A stretch of DNA of 50,264 nucleotides from Diplocarpon mali (Eukaryota > Ascomycota > Leotiomycetes > Helotiales > Drepanopezizaceae), in assembly GCA_024741835.1 (NCBI GenBank), contig JAENRP010000036.1, positions 179,225 through 229,488 on the forward strand, given 5' to 3'. Position 1 is the first letter of the stretch, and each line of letters starts with the position of its first letter. Below, in pieces: positions 22,131 to 33,690 of the stretch. The position numbers were made by a program, and so were the translations under genes. Below the pieces are notes generated by a model. It saw only the letters and a program-made list of their open reading frames with translations. It did not search any database and was not told the origin of the DNA.

Positions 22131-22930
22131 TGTCCCGTTTACGGCTTTTAATTATTATATAAGGTAGGGATAACCCGATTCTACCTTAATAAGGTATACT
22201 AGGATATTCTTACATGGTATCATAGGAACGGGCTATATGGCCACTAGTCGATGTACATAAGTAGAGATACTCTTTATAAGAGAGCTCTCCAACTTCTTCG
22301 TTTACTTAATATTAGACCTATAAAATCCGCCTTTGCACCTACTTCTTGCTACTATGCTTGATCCTGCATTACAGGTGGTTCTGTGTCATTACACTTTTTA
22401 TCGACTTTATATTAAATTATCGAAATATACCCTTTCCCTTCTCCTTCTCTTCTTCTTTATCGTACATTATTACCCGCCTTTTCACCTTTATATCCTTTAT
22501 TAAGCCCTTCCTCCGATTATAGGTATATATTTAAATAACTTTAGAGTATGTAAGTAGAGCTTTAAAGTAAAGGGTATTTATAAAAGAGGTAGTATAATAG
22601 AAGTAAAAATTTTATTCTAACGTTTGAGAAAGTTCTAGCTTTATTCGACTTAGGGATTGATTATTTCATAATCGAAAGGACTCAATCTCGGCTCTGCAGA
22701 CTCTAAAAGATTCTGCAGGTTCTTCAGAGATACCGCGTGCAGGTATGGAGTAGTCGTCTCCCTGTCTAAACCTTTTTAGAATAAGAAATAATAACCTCTC
22801 GGTTGCGGTACTCTAGCACTGAAATAACCACAAAACAGAAATTGATAAGTATAAAAAGCTTCTTCTCAAAAGAAGTAAGAGCAACGAATTAGAAAAGATA
22901 CACACGCATATCCAGATGTACGGCATCAAG
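22131..22930 (+). mobile_element. Degenerate Copia-like retrotransposon fragment
   Basis: The AT-rich block opens TGTCCCG at 22131. At 22212 the sequence ends ACA and is followed by TGGTATCATAGGA, which resembles the Ty1/copia primer-binding site TGGTATCAGAGC. The first 84 bp could thus be an LTR end. The next 700 bp is AT-rich with short frames and no intact gag or pol. No downstream LTR is found. Confidence 0.4.
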
Positions 22931-22994
22931 CCGTATTATGAGCTAAGTAAGCACGCCTTGCCATAAAATAATCAAAACTAGCCATATGAAAATG

Positions 22995-23006
22995 CAAAAA
23001 AAAAAA
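22995..23006 (-). terminator. Pol III T-run terminator of tRNA-Thr
   Basis: An oligo-A run on the plus strand is oligo-T on the tRNA strand. It lies about 22 nt past the mature 3' end. Confidence 0.7.
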
Positions 23007-23028
23007 CATCCAACCAAAGCCCTGCTTC

Positions 23029-23112
23029 TGCCTATGGACGGAATCGAACCGGCAACCTCGTCATTATCCTGCTCGTTACTAGTGACGCGCTCTACCATTG
23101 AGCTACACAGGC
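23029..23112 (-). tRNA. tRNA-Thr(AGT) with a 12-nt intron
   Basis: Read on the minus strand, the 7-bp acceptor stem GCCTGTG pairs with CATAGGC (one G-T), followed by discriminator A. The D arm is GCTC-AATGGTA-GAGC. The anticodon stem CGTCA/TGACG encloses CTAGTA, a 12-nt intron (ACGAGCAGGATA) and A. The intron sits one base after anticodon AGT, the standard eukaryotic position. The T arm is GCCGG-TTCGATT-CCGTC with one mismatch. The A box (TAGCTCAATGG) and B box (GGTTCGATTCC) match consensus. A run of T beyond the 3' end (22995–23006 read in reverse) is the Pol III terminator. The mature length is 72 nt before CCA. Confidence 0.93.
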
Positions 23113-24339
23113 GCATTCTTCTTAGCCGTAGCATTCAGGATAACTATATTAGAATCTTGAGCTTTTGGCTACCTCGCATACCACCTTCGCGGCTGCTCTG
23201 ACTCCCTCCACTCTGTACCTTGTCGCAAGGCATCACACCCAAATCCTTAAAATTGATCCTCTTCTTGCTACTTATCAAATGGAACATGGGAAAACTTGAA
23301 AATATCTCCCAGAATTGACTTCAACCAATTGACGTTATCAGATCAGCTTCTAATTGCCTCCAGACATTCCAGCTCTAACTTCAACAGACACGTGACGACA
23401 GCCTTCAATACATTGAGCATTGGCAGGTGGTCAAATATTACGATATCACTTCTATGAATCTTAAGCCATGACTCCTGGCAGCGCAATGTTCTTCGTGAAA
23501 GTATCATCGGACGAATTTATGATGATAAAACAACTACCTTCTTACGCCACCTGTAACCTTCGATATTGGTACAACTTCCTAACTGTCATGTACTCGAGTA
23601 TGTGGCCGAGATTCTGCACCTTTTATTTACACCCGGCTCTCTCCAACGATCCAAGCAGGTCTTGAATGTTTGGATCACTCCCTGAGAAGAGTAGAAGTTG
23701 TTCAGCTAAAAGTCACGCGCAAGAGATATCAATATAAGACAACCCACGCGTAGGTGAGAAAGCGGGCAGGCAGCGCATTGATTTTGATTTCAATTTCTGT
23801 TTCTCTGGCTTCCTTCGAAACTCGGTCCCTTTCTACTCTCAAGTTATCGCGCGTTGTTGTCGCGGTAGGCTTGACCTGCATTTTCTATAAAGAAAGCCGC
23901 CACAGAAATTTCCTCTTGCAAATTCATCTCGAATTACTTGCACAGGGGCCAGCAAACGGACTAGCTTCTGGACAAAAAGCTCTACCAGAAATTATCCTCT
24001 TCTTGATGGACAAGCCGCGTCCCACGTCTACCCTTAGGCTTGGTCTTTTGCTCCCATCCCATTCTAAACTCCCACAGCGTATCTGGGTTGACTGTCCACT
24101 TATGCAACTTCCAGGGGACAAAAATATGTTCGACATGCCAGAATTGAAGCTTTCCTTGGATCCAGAAGGTCTGGGGTCAGGTAGAAATTGTCTGACTGCA
24201 AACCTCATCGATCATTGGCTCTTAATTATACCGTCACTGTCTGGATTAAGGGGAATTATCTTAGTGATAGTACCTTGCCCACTGGACCTAGGGTCGAGCA
24301 TTGGATGAAATCAAAGCATTTGCGAAGTTGAATCCTAAC
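23113..24339. other. AT-rich, gene-poor spacer
   Basis: No supported gene. A 185-codon frame at 23754–24308 has no family resemblance; its C-terminal third competes with another frame reading NYTVTVWIKGNYLSDSTLP near 24223. The region may contain the 5' part of the relic described next. Confidence 0.4.
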
Positions 24340-24836
24340 TTACGCAAAGGGAACAGAATCTTGTACAAGGGTCATTTGAATGTGAGGGTCTCAAATTTGC
24401 CGGAACTATTGTTATGGTCGATGACAAAGCTTTCAGCGGCCAACCTATCAGTATCTCTGAAGTCCTCGGGCTCCGGCTTCTTATGTATCGTTATCCTCAT
24501 GTGGAGACCTGGGAGAACATATGAGCAAGCTTACGAAAATTTAACCGTCAATTTCATGAGCTTTGAAGTAGATCCTTCGAACGATTTGTGGGTACAGCCA
24601 CGAGCAGAATGGCTATCGGGTATGGGCACTGTACTAGCAGTGAGGTAAGATGGCAAGGCTCTTACCAAGCAATAATCTTGAGCGTTGGAGGACTTTGCAA
24701 GGCTGACCTTTTTGACCGATTCGCTAAAGTCCAGGATCAATGCGGTGGAAGAAAGGCACGAAACGACGCCATCAAGAAGTATGTCACAAAATCAAACTAT
24801 GAGGAGAGTGTAGAAATTGTCAAACTTGCTATGTAA
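24340..24836 (+). pseudogene. Possible decayed protein-coding gene, unrecognised
   Basis: One plus-strand frame reads EQNLVQGSFECEGLKFAGTI, continues through VMVDDKAFSGQPISISEVLG and VETWENI, then meets two TGA stops about 15 codons apart. It continues to a TAA at 24836 (SYQAIILSVGGLC, then KADLFDRFAKVQDQCGGRK). The residue make-up looks protein-like and both stops could come from TGG by G-to-A change. I do not recognise a family, and chance open frames of this size occur elsewhere in the window. An intron could also explain the stops. Confidence 0.3.
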
Positions 24837-27098
24837 AAAAAAAAATCCAAAGTTCTGACACAACTTCAACGCTCCCTCTTAGATCTGAGTTGATTACATA
24901 CGGTGTTTCCTAGCTCAGTTAAAGAGACTATTCAGGTGCCAAAATATCCCTTACTCTGATGTCTAGGAAAATAAAATTCTTTGGTCGCGGAACGAGATTT
25001 AGTGCTTGATCAGGAGAGGATAACACAACATACATCCACCTCTTGGTTGCTTGGGGCATGCAAGAGAACATCCATCTGTGACTATTGATATCCAGATACT
25101 GATCTATGCTTTCTAATTGTTATATAGATGCACGAACAGTTTTGACAGAATATAGTAATAGACTAATAACAAGCTAAAATTTCCTCTGCTTCTGCTTGTA
25201 CTCTAAAACAAGGATATATACTAGCTGCGCTATAAAATGGACATCTTAAATTTGATTTAGAGCGCCTGTGTATTACATCAAACCACATAGAAGCGAGGAG
25301 CGCAGTAGTATCAATCAGCCTTCGGCAATATTTGGGTAATTCTCTTAAAAAATAATATTACAAGTAGGCTTTCAGCCGTCTTTTCAATGCGAACTACTAT
25401 ATAGTTCTTCCACAGCGACCCATCGTAACATCGGTGCTGCAGATAAAAACTACTTCAAATAGATAGAAGCACATTCGTGAGTATATGTTTTGCTACATAA
25501 TTTTCTTTCCTAATCTGCGAACTACTCGATTCATTTCCTCTCAAAATCTTTATCATAGCAGGGGGGAAGAGAGAATACACAGATACAAGCCGTACGAGCT
25601 TCTTTCCCCCTTTCTGCGGTGTTGTTTCTTCACTTTTCCTGCCAGCATACTCCTCTCTTTCTCTGCTGTCTTTGAGTCTGCTAAACGTGTTATTACTGTT
25701 ATTGTGATGCTAAAAGCTGCTATAGAGTAGAATTACGTTTCAAGGCAGAGATAAGGGCAATGGGGGCGGTTCACATAAGACAGTTCAGAAAAAGACAGTC
25801 CCTAGATTATTTCTCTAATCAATAATGTGGAAATGATCTAAGTATTAGCTTTGATAGTATGTTATGCGTGTTAAGCCCCAAAACTTCAGACGTGCTTACT
25901 GATAGCAACTTGTCTTTATGCCTCAGTCGCTTGAACAAATTCAAGAAGGCTTTCACATAGACTAATATAATTCTGCCACATAGGAATATTAAATGAATCA
26001 ATTAGGATAGACTTAAAAATTAAGCATAACTGAGTATAACTGAGCATATCTCACCATAAGCCCACAACTAAAGAGAATCAGTTTCGCCCATCTTTAGGTT
26101 TAAAAAATCAAGGTTGACGCCACAAGCGGTATGGCCACCTTGATCCTCGCTTACAAACCAGTAAAGTAAACAAAGCAAGCCCAGCCCCAAAACCGAGGGA
26201 ACTCCCAACTCGAGAATCGTCACTTTGACCCGGGATCAGTCTCGCAGACCTATTAGTCGACTGAGGACTCTACGCGATGCGTGTCTAGACGTGACTAGAC
26301 TAGGCTTGACTTTGAGATATTGTTATTTAAATCACGGGATTTATCCCTGGCTAGATACTTGGTGCATGGAAGGGTTATTAAAGCAATAGCATCCATGGTA
26401 AATATATCTGCAAGGAACAATCCCAGATGAGCTTATGCTAGGCGCAGTTCCACTGGCGCTGCAAGATACCATGTAGTGAGTAGACGAAGTAGATAAATGC
26501 AGGAGTCATTAGGATAGGATCCAGCATGGCTTTTTCTCTGGCCGCCATCTTCTCTTCAACCAGTCACCTTCGCTACCCGCTGTTCTTCTGCCAACCTTTA
26601 CGCTTTGAGCGTGGCACTCTCCTCTCTTTCCTCAGCTCCTAGCGCTAGCGGCGCGGCTGGTTTCTACGCGCTGTTTCTTTCGGTTGATATGAACAACTAG
26701 TGCAATGATAACTGTGTTGCGTGTGAGGTTAGCGATCACACAGATACAAAATACAAAAACAAACGCTTCATAGACTAGCACATCTGAACTCAAACGAGAA
26801 ATAAGCTACCCATCTGAACTCTGATTGCAAACGAGCTCCTGCAAATAATGAATACTAGAGAATGTAAATCGTGGATTCATTTCTCCTGTCTAATTTGGGA
26901 AAAATCATAATCTATCAGCCCGTGGCAGTTGAAGCCAGCACCTGTATCTAAAACGCCTGCTCGGGACCGTAAGCATCTAATTGAAAGCCAAGCCAAGCCC
27001 TAATACAACAAACGCCCTGCATGTTTTGTTGAATCCACGACATTGGCTCTCTCTCGCACGCACATACTTCATCTCTCCATCACCTCGTGGAATAAAAA
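24837..27098. other. AT-rich intergenic region, nothing recognised
   Basis: About 2.3 kb with mostly short frames on both strands. No transposase, reverse-transcriptase or tRNA pattern was recognised. The end nearest 27098 is likely the 3' untranslated region of the GCV2 gene. Confidence 0.5.
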
Positions 27099-30000
27099 TC
27101 ACGTGGGGTTCGGCGCCGCGACACCGGTGATGCCTCCTTCCTTATCAACAGGATCCACAGGGCCGCAGGTGCAGAACAGATTCATATCGCCGAAAGCTGG
27201 GGACGTTAGTTTTGAACGATGAAGGGTAGAAGAGGGATACTTACCGTCGTCCAGTCTGGTCACGCTGGGCCAGAATTTCTTCTCCCTTAGGTAGGGTAGG
27301 GGATACGCGGCTTCTTCGCGGGTGTATGGTCGATCCCACTCACCAACGATTAAGTCCTTCTGCGAATGCGGTGCATTCTTAAGCACGTTTCCTTCCCTTG
27401 AAACCTTGCCATCCTCGACATTCCTGATCTCCTCTCTGATGGAAATGAGTGCGTTGATGAATCGGTCTAATTCATCCTTGCTCTCGGATTCGGTCGGCTC
27501 GATCATAAGGGTGTTAGCTACCGGCCAGCTCATGGTTGGAGCATGGAACCCGTAGTCTTGCAGACGCTTAGCTATATCGATAGCCTCGACACCGCATGTC
27601 TCCTTGAATCCCCGGACGTCGAGAATAAACTCGTGAGCACATCTGAAGTTTTCATTGGTGTAGAGAATGGGATAGTGTGGTCGTAGACGCGACATGATGT
27701 AGTTTGCGTTCAGAAGGGTAATCTTAGTAGCGTGCGTCAAGCCACGTCCCCCCATCATCTTGACGTATGCCCAACTGATAGGGAGAATACTTGCACTTCC
27801 CCATGGTGCACCGCTGACAGGCGCAATGCCTTGCTCGCCGCCCGTCTTCACCAACGGATGGCCTGGAAGGAAGGGCGCCAAATGAGACTTCACGCCAATG
27901 GGGCCGACACCTGGACCGCCGCCGCCGTGAGGAATACAGAATGTTTTGTGCAGGTTAAGATGGCAGACGTCAGCTCCAATCTCTCCCGGCGAGCAGAGAC
28001 CAATCTGGGCGTTCATGTTAGCACCATCCATGTACACCTGTCCCCCGTGTTGGTGAACAATGTTACATGCTGCTTTGACCTCTGGTTCGAAGACGCCAAA
28101 TGTGCTCGGGTAGGTGATCATAATTGCACCAAGCTCCTCGCTGTACTTCTCGCACTTGAGCTTTAGGTCGTCCATGTCGAGGTTTCCAGTCTTCGTGTCA
28201 CACTTGACAGTTACGACTCTCATACCTGCCATGGCTGCAGATGCTGGGTTCGTGCCGTGTGCAGACACTGGGATTAAGCAGATATCACGCTTCTTCCCAG
28301 GCTGTTGTTCCTGAAATTTGCGAATAACACGCAGTCCAGTGAACTCACCCTGTGCACCGGAGTTTGGTTGTAAAGAAACAGCATCAAAGCCAGTGATCGT
28401 AGCTAAGTCGGCCTCTAACTCGTCAATCATAACTTTGTACCCAGTAGCCTGATCAGCCGGTACGAAAGGATGAATCGAAGCAAACTCGGGCCAGGTAACA
28501 GGAGCCATCTCGGTCGTAGCATTAAGCTTCATAGTACATGAACCTAAAGGAATCATGGAGTGGGTTAGAGACAGATCTTTGGACTGGAGGTGGTGGATGT
28601 ATCGAAGGAGCTCCGTCTCGGAATGGTGAGAGTTGAAGACTGGGTGGGTAAGGTATTCGGATGTTCGTTTCAAGGAAGCTGGAATTGGGAGTGTTCCGCT
28701 GCCAGGTAACAACTTAATGATCTGCTCAACACTCATATCATGTTTGATCGGAGCAAAAGGCTTGAATATTGCCAAGATGTCTTCGAGGTCCTTGATGTCA
28801 ACAGTCTCGTCCACAGTGATACCCAATCGACTATCATCAAACTTTCTCAAATTGATGTCGAAGGCCTTTAGAGCATGCCGCAGCACAGTGTCTGCTTTTC
28901 CTGAGCCAACATTGACAACGACAGTGTCAAAAAGAACGCTTCCATCCTCTCCCTTGCCTCGGTCTCCAGTTTCGAATCCGAAGGACTTGAGACCCGACTC
29001 GATGATTCTAGCGCCATTGATGGCTCGCTCAGCAATATTTTTCAGGCCTTGAGGGCCATGGTAAACAGCATAAAATGCACTCATGTTTGCCAATAGCGCC
29101 TGCGCCGTGCAAACGTTGCTAGTTGCTTTCTCTCGTCGAATATGTTGCTCTCTGGTCTGAAGAGTAAGTCTCATAGCCTTGTCTCCAAGTCTATCCTTGG
29201 AGACTCCAATGAGACGCCCTGGGATCTTCCGCTTGTACTTTTCGCCTACAGCGAAGAAAGCAGCATGAGGTCCACCGTATCCAAAGGGCACACCGAATCG
29301 CTGAGCATTGCCGAACGCAATATCTGCACCGAATTCTCCCGGTGGTGCCAGAACGGTCAGAGCCAGCAAGTCCGTAGCAACGCTAAAAGTTGCGCCCTGT
29401 GCGTGGATGATGTCTGCAAGGCCTCTGAAGTCTTCAACTCCACCTTCGGTATCCGGGTATTGGACCAGAACTCCCACGAGGTCCTTGCCGAGTTCCTTTA
29501 CACGGGCTCCTCCATCCGCGAGAACATCGCCAATCTCAATCTTAACATCGAAGCCATCAGCCCGACTTTGCAGCACTGCTTTGGTCTGCGGGTGGACTAA
29601 ATGACTGACAAGGAATGTCTTGTTCATGCTCTTTTGTCTCGAAGCGGGTAGAGCATTCAGGGACAGCGTCATGGCCTCTGCAGCGGCCGTAGATTCGTCC
29701 AGCAACGAAGCATTGGAAATTGGTAGCGCTGTCAAGTCACAAACCAATGTCTGGAAGTTCAGCAGAGATTCTAACCGACCCTGACTGATTTCCGGCTGAT
29801 ATGGTGTATAACTGGTATACCATCCGGGTCCTTCCAGCACGTTCCTCTTGATAACTTCCGGCACTCTTGTTCCTGCATATCCACATCCGATGTAACTTCG
29901 CATGATGGTATTTTTGGAAGCAATCGATCGAAGTCTCGCTAGCAATTGGGATTCTGTAAACCCTTCTTCTCCTCCATATGACACTGCATCTACCTCAAGA

Positions 30001-30371
30001 TTCTTTGCGGATAAGATATCACTAGGAAGAACCTGCTTGACGAACTCATCCAAACTCTGGACTGGCGGGTCCAGAGCCTTCAGCATCTGCTCTGTAGTAT
30101 TCGGGGACGGACCAATGTGTCGACGCGCGAAGGTGTCGAGTGGAAGATAGGAACCCCGTGAAGCCTCTGCTATGGCTGGGCTGTTTACCTCGTCTTTGGC
30201 ACAACTTGTGTAGAAGCTGCGTCTGCCGATTGGTAAAGATTGTGCTGAAGAACTCGAGCATTGGCGACAGACCCGGGGTTGCCTGAGTTGCATGTTAAAT
30301 TTCGAGGAGCTTCGAACTTGAGCAGAAACCCGTCCCAGCTGGGATCGAGCAGCAAGAGATGTGGCCGCCAT
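27099..30371 (-). CDS. GCV2: Glycine decarboxylase P protein (mitochondrial glycine cleavage system)
   Basis: Exons 30371–27245 and 27196–27099 give 1074 aa; the 48-nt intron starts GTAAGT and ends CCCAG. The enzyme decarboxylates glycine with pyridoxal phosphate and passes the aminomethyl group to the lipoyl H protein in the mitochondrial matrix. The first 40 or so residues are Arg/Ser-rich without acidic residues, as in a matrix-targeting peptide. The two homologous halves are both present. The N-terminal half starts at about 80 with FARRHIGPS and has GCGYAGTRVP. The C-terminal half has the PLP lysine in LNLHKTFCIPHGGGGPG, Lys about 809. The C-terminus LDDAFGDMNLFCTCGPV matches the family end. 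Length is normal for fungal P proteins. The intron is frame-neutral and lacks stops. The ATG is 499 bp from the divergent TOM5 ATG. Confidence 0.95.
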   Translation of the reverse strand: MAATSLAARSQLGRVSAQVRSSSKFNMQLRQPRVCRQCSSSSAQSLPIGRRSFYTSCAKDEVNSPAIAEASRGSYLPLDTFARRHIGPSPNTTEQMLKALDPPVQSLDEFVKQVLPSDILSAKNLEVDAVSYGGEEGFTESQLLARLRSIASKNTIMRSYIGCGYAGTRVPEVIKRNVLEGPGWYTSYTPYQPEISQGRLESLLNFQTLVCDLTALPISNASLLDESTAAAEAMTLSLNALPASRQKSMNKTFLVSHLVHPQTKAVLQSRADGFDVKIEIGDVLADGGARVKELGKDLVGVLVQYPDTEGGVEDFRGLADIIHAQGATFSVATDLLALTVLAPPGEFGADIAFGNAQRFGVPFGYGGPHAAFFAVGEKYKRKIPGRLIGVSKDRLGDKAMRLTLQTREQHIRREKATSNVCTAQALLANMSAFYAVYHGPQGLKNIAERAINGARIIESGLKSFGFETGDRGKGEDGSVLFDTVVVNVGSGKADTVLRHALKAFDINLRKFDDSRLGITVDETVDIKDLEDILAIFKPFAPIKHDMSVEQIIKLLPGSGTLPIPASLKRTSEYLTHPVFNSHHSETELLRYIHHLQSKDLSLTHSMIPLGSCTMKLNATTEMAPVTWPEFASIHPFVPADQATGYKVMIDELEADLATITGFDAVSLQPNSGAQGEFTGLRVIRKFQEQQPGKKRDICLIPVSAHGTNPASAAMAGMRVVTVKCDTKTGNLDMDDLKLKCEKYSEELGAIMITYPSTFGVFEPEVKAACNIVHQHGGQVYMDGANMNAQIGLCSPGEIGADVCHLNLHKTFCIPHGGGGPGVGPIGVKSHLAPFLPGHPLVKTGGEQGIAPVSGAPWGSASILPISWAYVKMMGGRGLTHATKITLLNANYIMSRLRPHYPILYTNENFRCAHEFILDVRGFKETCGVEAIDIAKRLQDYGFHAPTMSWPVANTLMIEPTESESKDELDRFINALISIREEIRNVEDGKVSREGNVLKNAPHSQKDLIVGEWDRPYTREEAAYPLPYLREKKFWPSVTRLDDGKYPSSTLHRSKLTSPAFGDMNLFCTCGPVDPVDKEGGITGVAAPNPT

Positions 30372-30870
30372 CGTATGAAGAGCTTGCCGTACTCAAATTT
30401 GGAGAAGAACGTCGATGAAAGGGATGGTTATCTTTTTTTTACGTAGATACCATGGTGGGGCTTGAGCTGGTTCGCAGCTAGTGTTTTCAGCAACCCTCCA
30501 TTGTAAATATGATGGAGCAGGTAATTGCTTGATTTAACGCTGGAATCCGGACATAGATCTGAGTCTAAGAAAACCTCGGGCGAAAAAATTTGCACGAAAG
30601 TTGGAGTTTGATTATCAAGTATTAACACTTACAAGGTGCCTAGCTAGGTTAGTAACTTGTTATCGGTATCTTCGCCAAGCCCAGATAAAAAAAAATTGTA
30701 CAGTACTGCACGACACACGGTTCGCGCTAGTAATTAGCGTCTCTCGGTATGGTCTTGGCTCTTGGTAAATATTAGATGTCAAAGTTTGTCTTGATTAGAC
30801 ATCGACGCCTTTTCTTCGAATTCCAGGAACTCATTCAGAATCCCACCGTTCACTTGCAAACTCAGCGAAC
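30372..30870. promoter_or_regulatory. Divergent promoter between GCV2 and TOM5
   Basis: A 499-bp shared upstream region for two nuclear genes of mitochondrial proteins. No specific operator is identified. Confidence 0.6.
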
Positions 30871-31131
30871 ATGTTTGGAGGACGTGCGTCATGACTTCGT
30901 GCGGAATCGAGCTGTTGCTAATGCGTGGGCAGCACCACCACAAATGAGCGCGGCCGAATTGAAGGCTGCCGAATCCGAAGCGACGCTCACGATCCAGAAG
31001 GTCATTGTTGGTGCCATCTTGTTGTACCTGTGTAAGTTTTGCATATCTCTTTTCCCTGTTTGCTGCAAATTTCGTGCTGACGTATGATTTTAGCACCATT
31101 CGCTGTCGATTTGGCCAACAAGATGGTTTAA
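30871..31131 (+). CDS. TOM5: Mitochondrial import receptor subunit Tom5
   Basis: Three exons, 30871–30883, 30933–31031 and 31094–31131, give a 49-aa protein. The first exon is only 13 nt and encodes MFGG plus one base. Intron 1 starts GTGCGT, has TGCTAAT as branch site and ends GCAG. Intron 2 starts GTAAGT and ends TTTAG. The protein has PPPQ and a charged cytosolic segment (SAAELKAAESEAT), then one C-terminal membrane anchor (VIVGAILLYLSPFAVDLA). LYLSPFxVD is typical of fungal Tom5. Tom5 is a tail-anchored small subunit of the TOM complex of the outer mitochondrial membrane. Single-frame scans miss it because each exon is short. Confidence 0.9.
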
Positions 31132-33690
31132 AGAGGTGGGCCTGCAAAGAACTTTTGAGCTGTAAGACTACGCGAAGCTGTCGTTTATTATATTGGGATA
31201 GGTTGTATGCCTGGAGCCCGGCTTCTCCGAGGATGTATGGTACGGTGTCAGACGCGCTGTGGGGCGGAATATTTGTACAAATGATACCTCTCTCCCGCGA
31301 AGCTCTCGAGCGCTGAGCCAGGAAAGCATAGTCTGGGGTTCTCGGTCTTGAGGATTTGCCAAATCTCTGTGGTGCGATTTCGTAAAGTACGTTCATGTGA
31401 AAGGAGGCATTGCATCGCTCAGGACATTAGCCCGACCTGAGGCTCGTTCACTCTTTGATTCGACAACATGTTGGAAAGTTCAACTTGTACCACGTTGCAA
31501 CGTTCCTGTTATATGAATCTTGTCTTTTGTTCCTGATTTACGGTCTTCTAATCTCCGTTTCTTATTTCATCTTTTTTTCCCCCACGGGATGTGGTGGTTG
31601 AAAGCTATTGAGCTTCGCTGGCCAAGTGCCTTTTACCTCCCCATTTACTCAACTATTTCTATACTTGCTATATGAACTTTCTTAGGCTAACTTTATCACT
31701 CCATTAATTGATCTTTTATGCTATTCGCGCGTGATTTGAGGAGCATTAGCTACCAGTTTCGCTTATTCTTAGCTTGCAGATACAAGACAACTGATGGTAG
31801 AGCATCTGAGCTACAGACAGGCAAATATCTATATACTAGGAATATTTTGAGGAAGTATACTGCATGAGAGCCGTTTCGCGCTTACTAATAGCCTACTATC
31901 AATCCATTGACTAATCTTCAAGCTCCGTTCAGCGTATTAGTACACTAGTTTGTCAACAAATAACTGCTTAAGATCTAGTCTGCTGCTGATATTAATTTTC
32001 TAAAGCTTGGAAATATTCACATGTAGTGATTGAACAGCTTTGAACTCTAGACGTACACCAATGTTTCAAGAAAATTACCTGATTCGCGGAAATATTACAG
32101 CTCGCCTGAATCAAACATACCTTGTCTATGATTGTACAATCGACGCCACAAGATCTGCTAGTAAGTTCAAGAACAGCATCTTTTACGACGATGGGAGCTG
32201 GAGCCAGTGCTCAGATCTCATTTCCTGCTGCAATCAAAATATTACCAATAATCAGAGTATAAGCGGGTTTTCGCATTAAATGCGTGTATCTTCTAGCCTT
32301 TCACGCCGCCTATAACTTCGCAGGCATTGCAAATGCTCTCCACAGACCCAGGTAATATCTCTTCTTTATATTCATAATACATCCAAAGGACAGAATAAGA
32401 AAACTGCCACCGGTCGCGCAGTAAGTTTAGCCAACTGCACGTTTTGTAGTGACGGAGCTCAACGGATCAAACATGGCGTGAATCGATCCGAGGCAGATAT
32501 TTCAATAGTAGAACCCCTGCTGGAATCGCTGTCTCCTTCATGATCTCTTTTGCTATTTATCGCTGAGTCGGTATAGCGGTTTAGATCCGTTTTGCATGTC
32601 TTTGTTTTTGTTTTTGTCTGTCTTATAGCGAGTAAAGCTTAAGCGAGCCGTTAAGCGGTAACCGAAGTACCTATAATGACTGCCGCCTTTTCTCTCCATA
32701 GAAGCGTTTTGTTTTCGTAGCTAATGTGTATTTCCTGCCGCTTTTCCATCATTACTCCTAGGTTTTAGTATGATATTCCGTATTTACAAGCTACCATACG
32801 TCGTATATAACCTTATTAGTAATACTTGTTAAGATCAGGATCGATTCCAACAAAGAATACAAGAAACCTATCCTTCTTTGAATGTCATCTCTGCATTTGA
32901 GTCATTCTGGTGTTTCAGAGCTTCGGATCTGTGAGAGATATTCCAGTATTTCTTGTTCAAAAGCACGCGATAGCTGAGATGTTTCTCGGCGAGTCACGCC
33001 ACACTTCATTATTCCTACTTACGTAGGGAGGCTTTTGTTCCAAATTATTCTAAATGTCACTTTAAACTAAGTTTACATCTCTACTCCCAATGACTACAAG
33101 ATTCAGCATGTCGTCAACTGAAAGTCACATAAATCTCGGCGTGGATATCATTTACATAAACCGGGTCCGTGTGTAGGAACCACAAGTAAGAGGCACATGA
33201 GAGTTGCGTTTGGTACTATTCTGTAAAGCGATACCGATAGAAACGGATGAGATTTTCACTTCAGATCCAGAGACTGGTCGTGAAGCAGAGCCGCAAGAAC
33301 ACAATGAGGTCATTACTTGTAGACGATCTGATGGAAGAGGCTGTCCTGCAACAGCGTCACAGTTGGATAGCAAGGGAAAAGTGTAGTGAGATGGTACTTA
33401 TTCAGGCGTTAGAATGTGGAATATGCCAAGGGCATACGCTCGTTCATTGTAGACTACTCTGCTTGTGTCTGTAGAACCTAGGTCTTTTTTTGAAGAGAAT
33501 GATAGTCTGGACGAAGAGCAGCAGGTTGCTGTAACAACGGACCCGTTGAACCATTTCGCTCGCGATTCGAGCCCGGCGTATCGGTTTCAACAAGTAATTT
33601 CGGTCAAGGAACATCCTTTGCAATATTTCATAGGCTTCTAGTCAGTTTAATGTTTCTAAACCGCCCACGGTATCCCACGTCTATCAACAT
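31132..33690. other. Long intergenic region, nothing recognised
   Basis: About 2.6 kb of moderately AT-rich sequence. Short frames near 32040–32279 and 33204–33474 lack good starts, splice partners or family resemblance. The first few hundred bases should be the TOM5 3' untranslated region. Confidence 0.5.

Noticed and set aside
31795..31835. Possible second tRNA (GGTAGAGCATCTGAGCTA)
   Set aside because: It resembles a D arm, but no acceptor stem, anticodon stem or B box can be folded around it.
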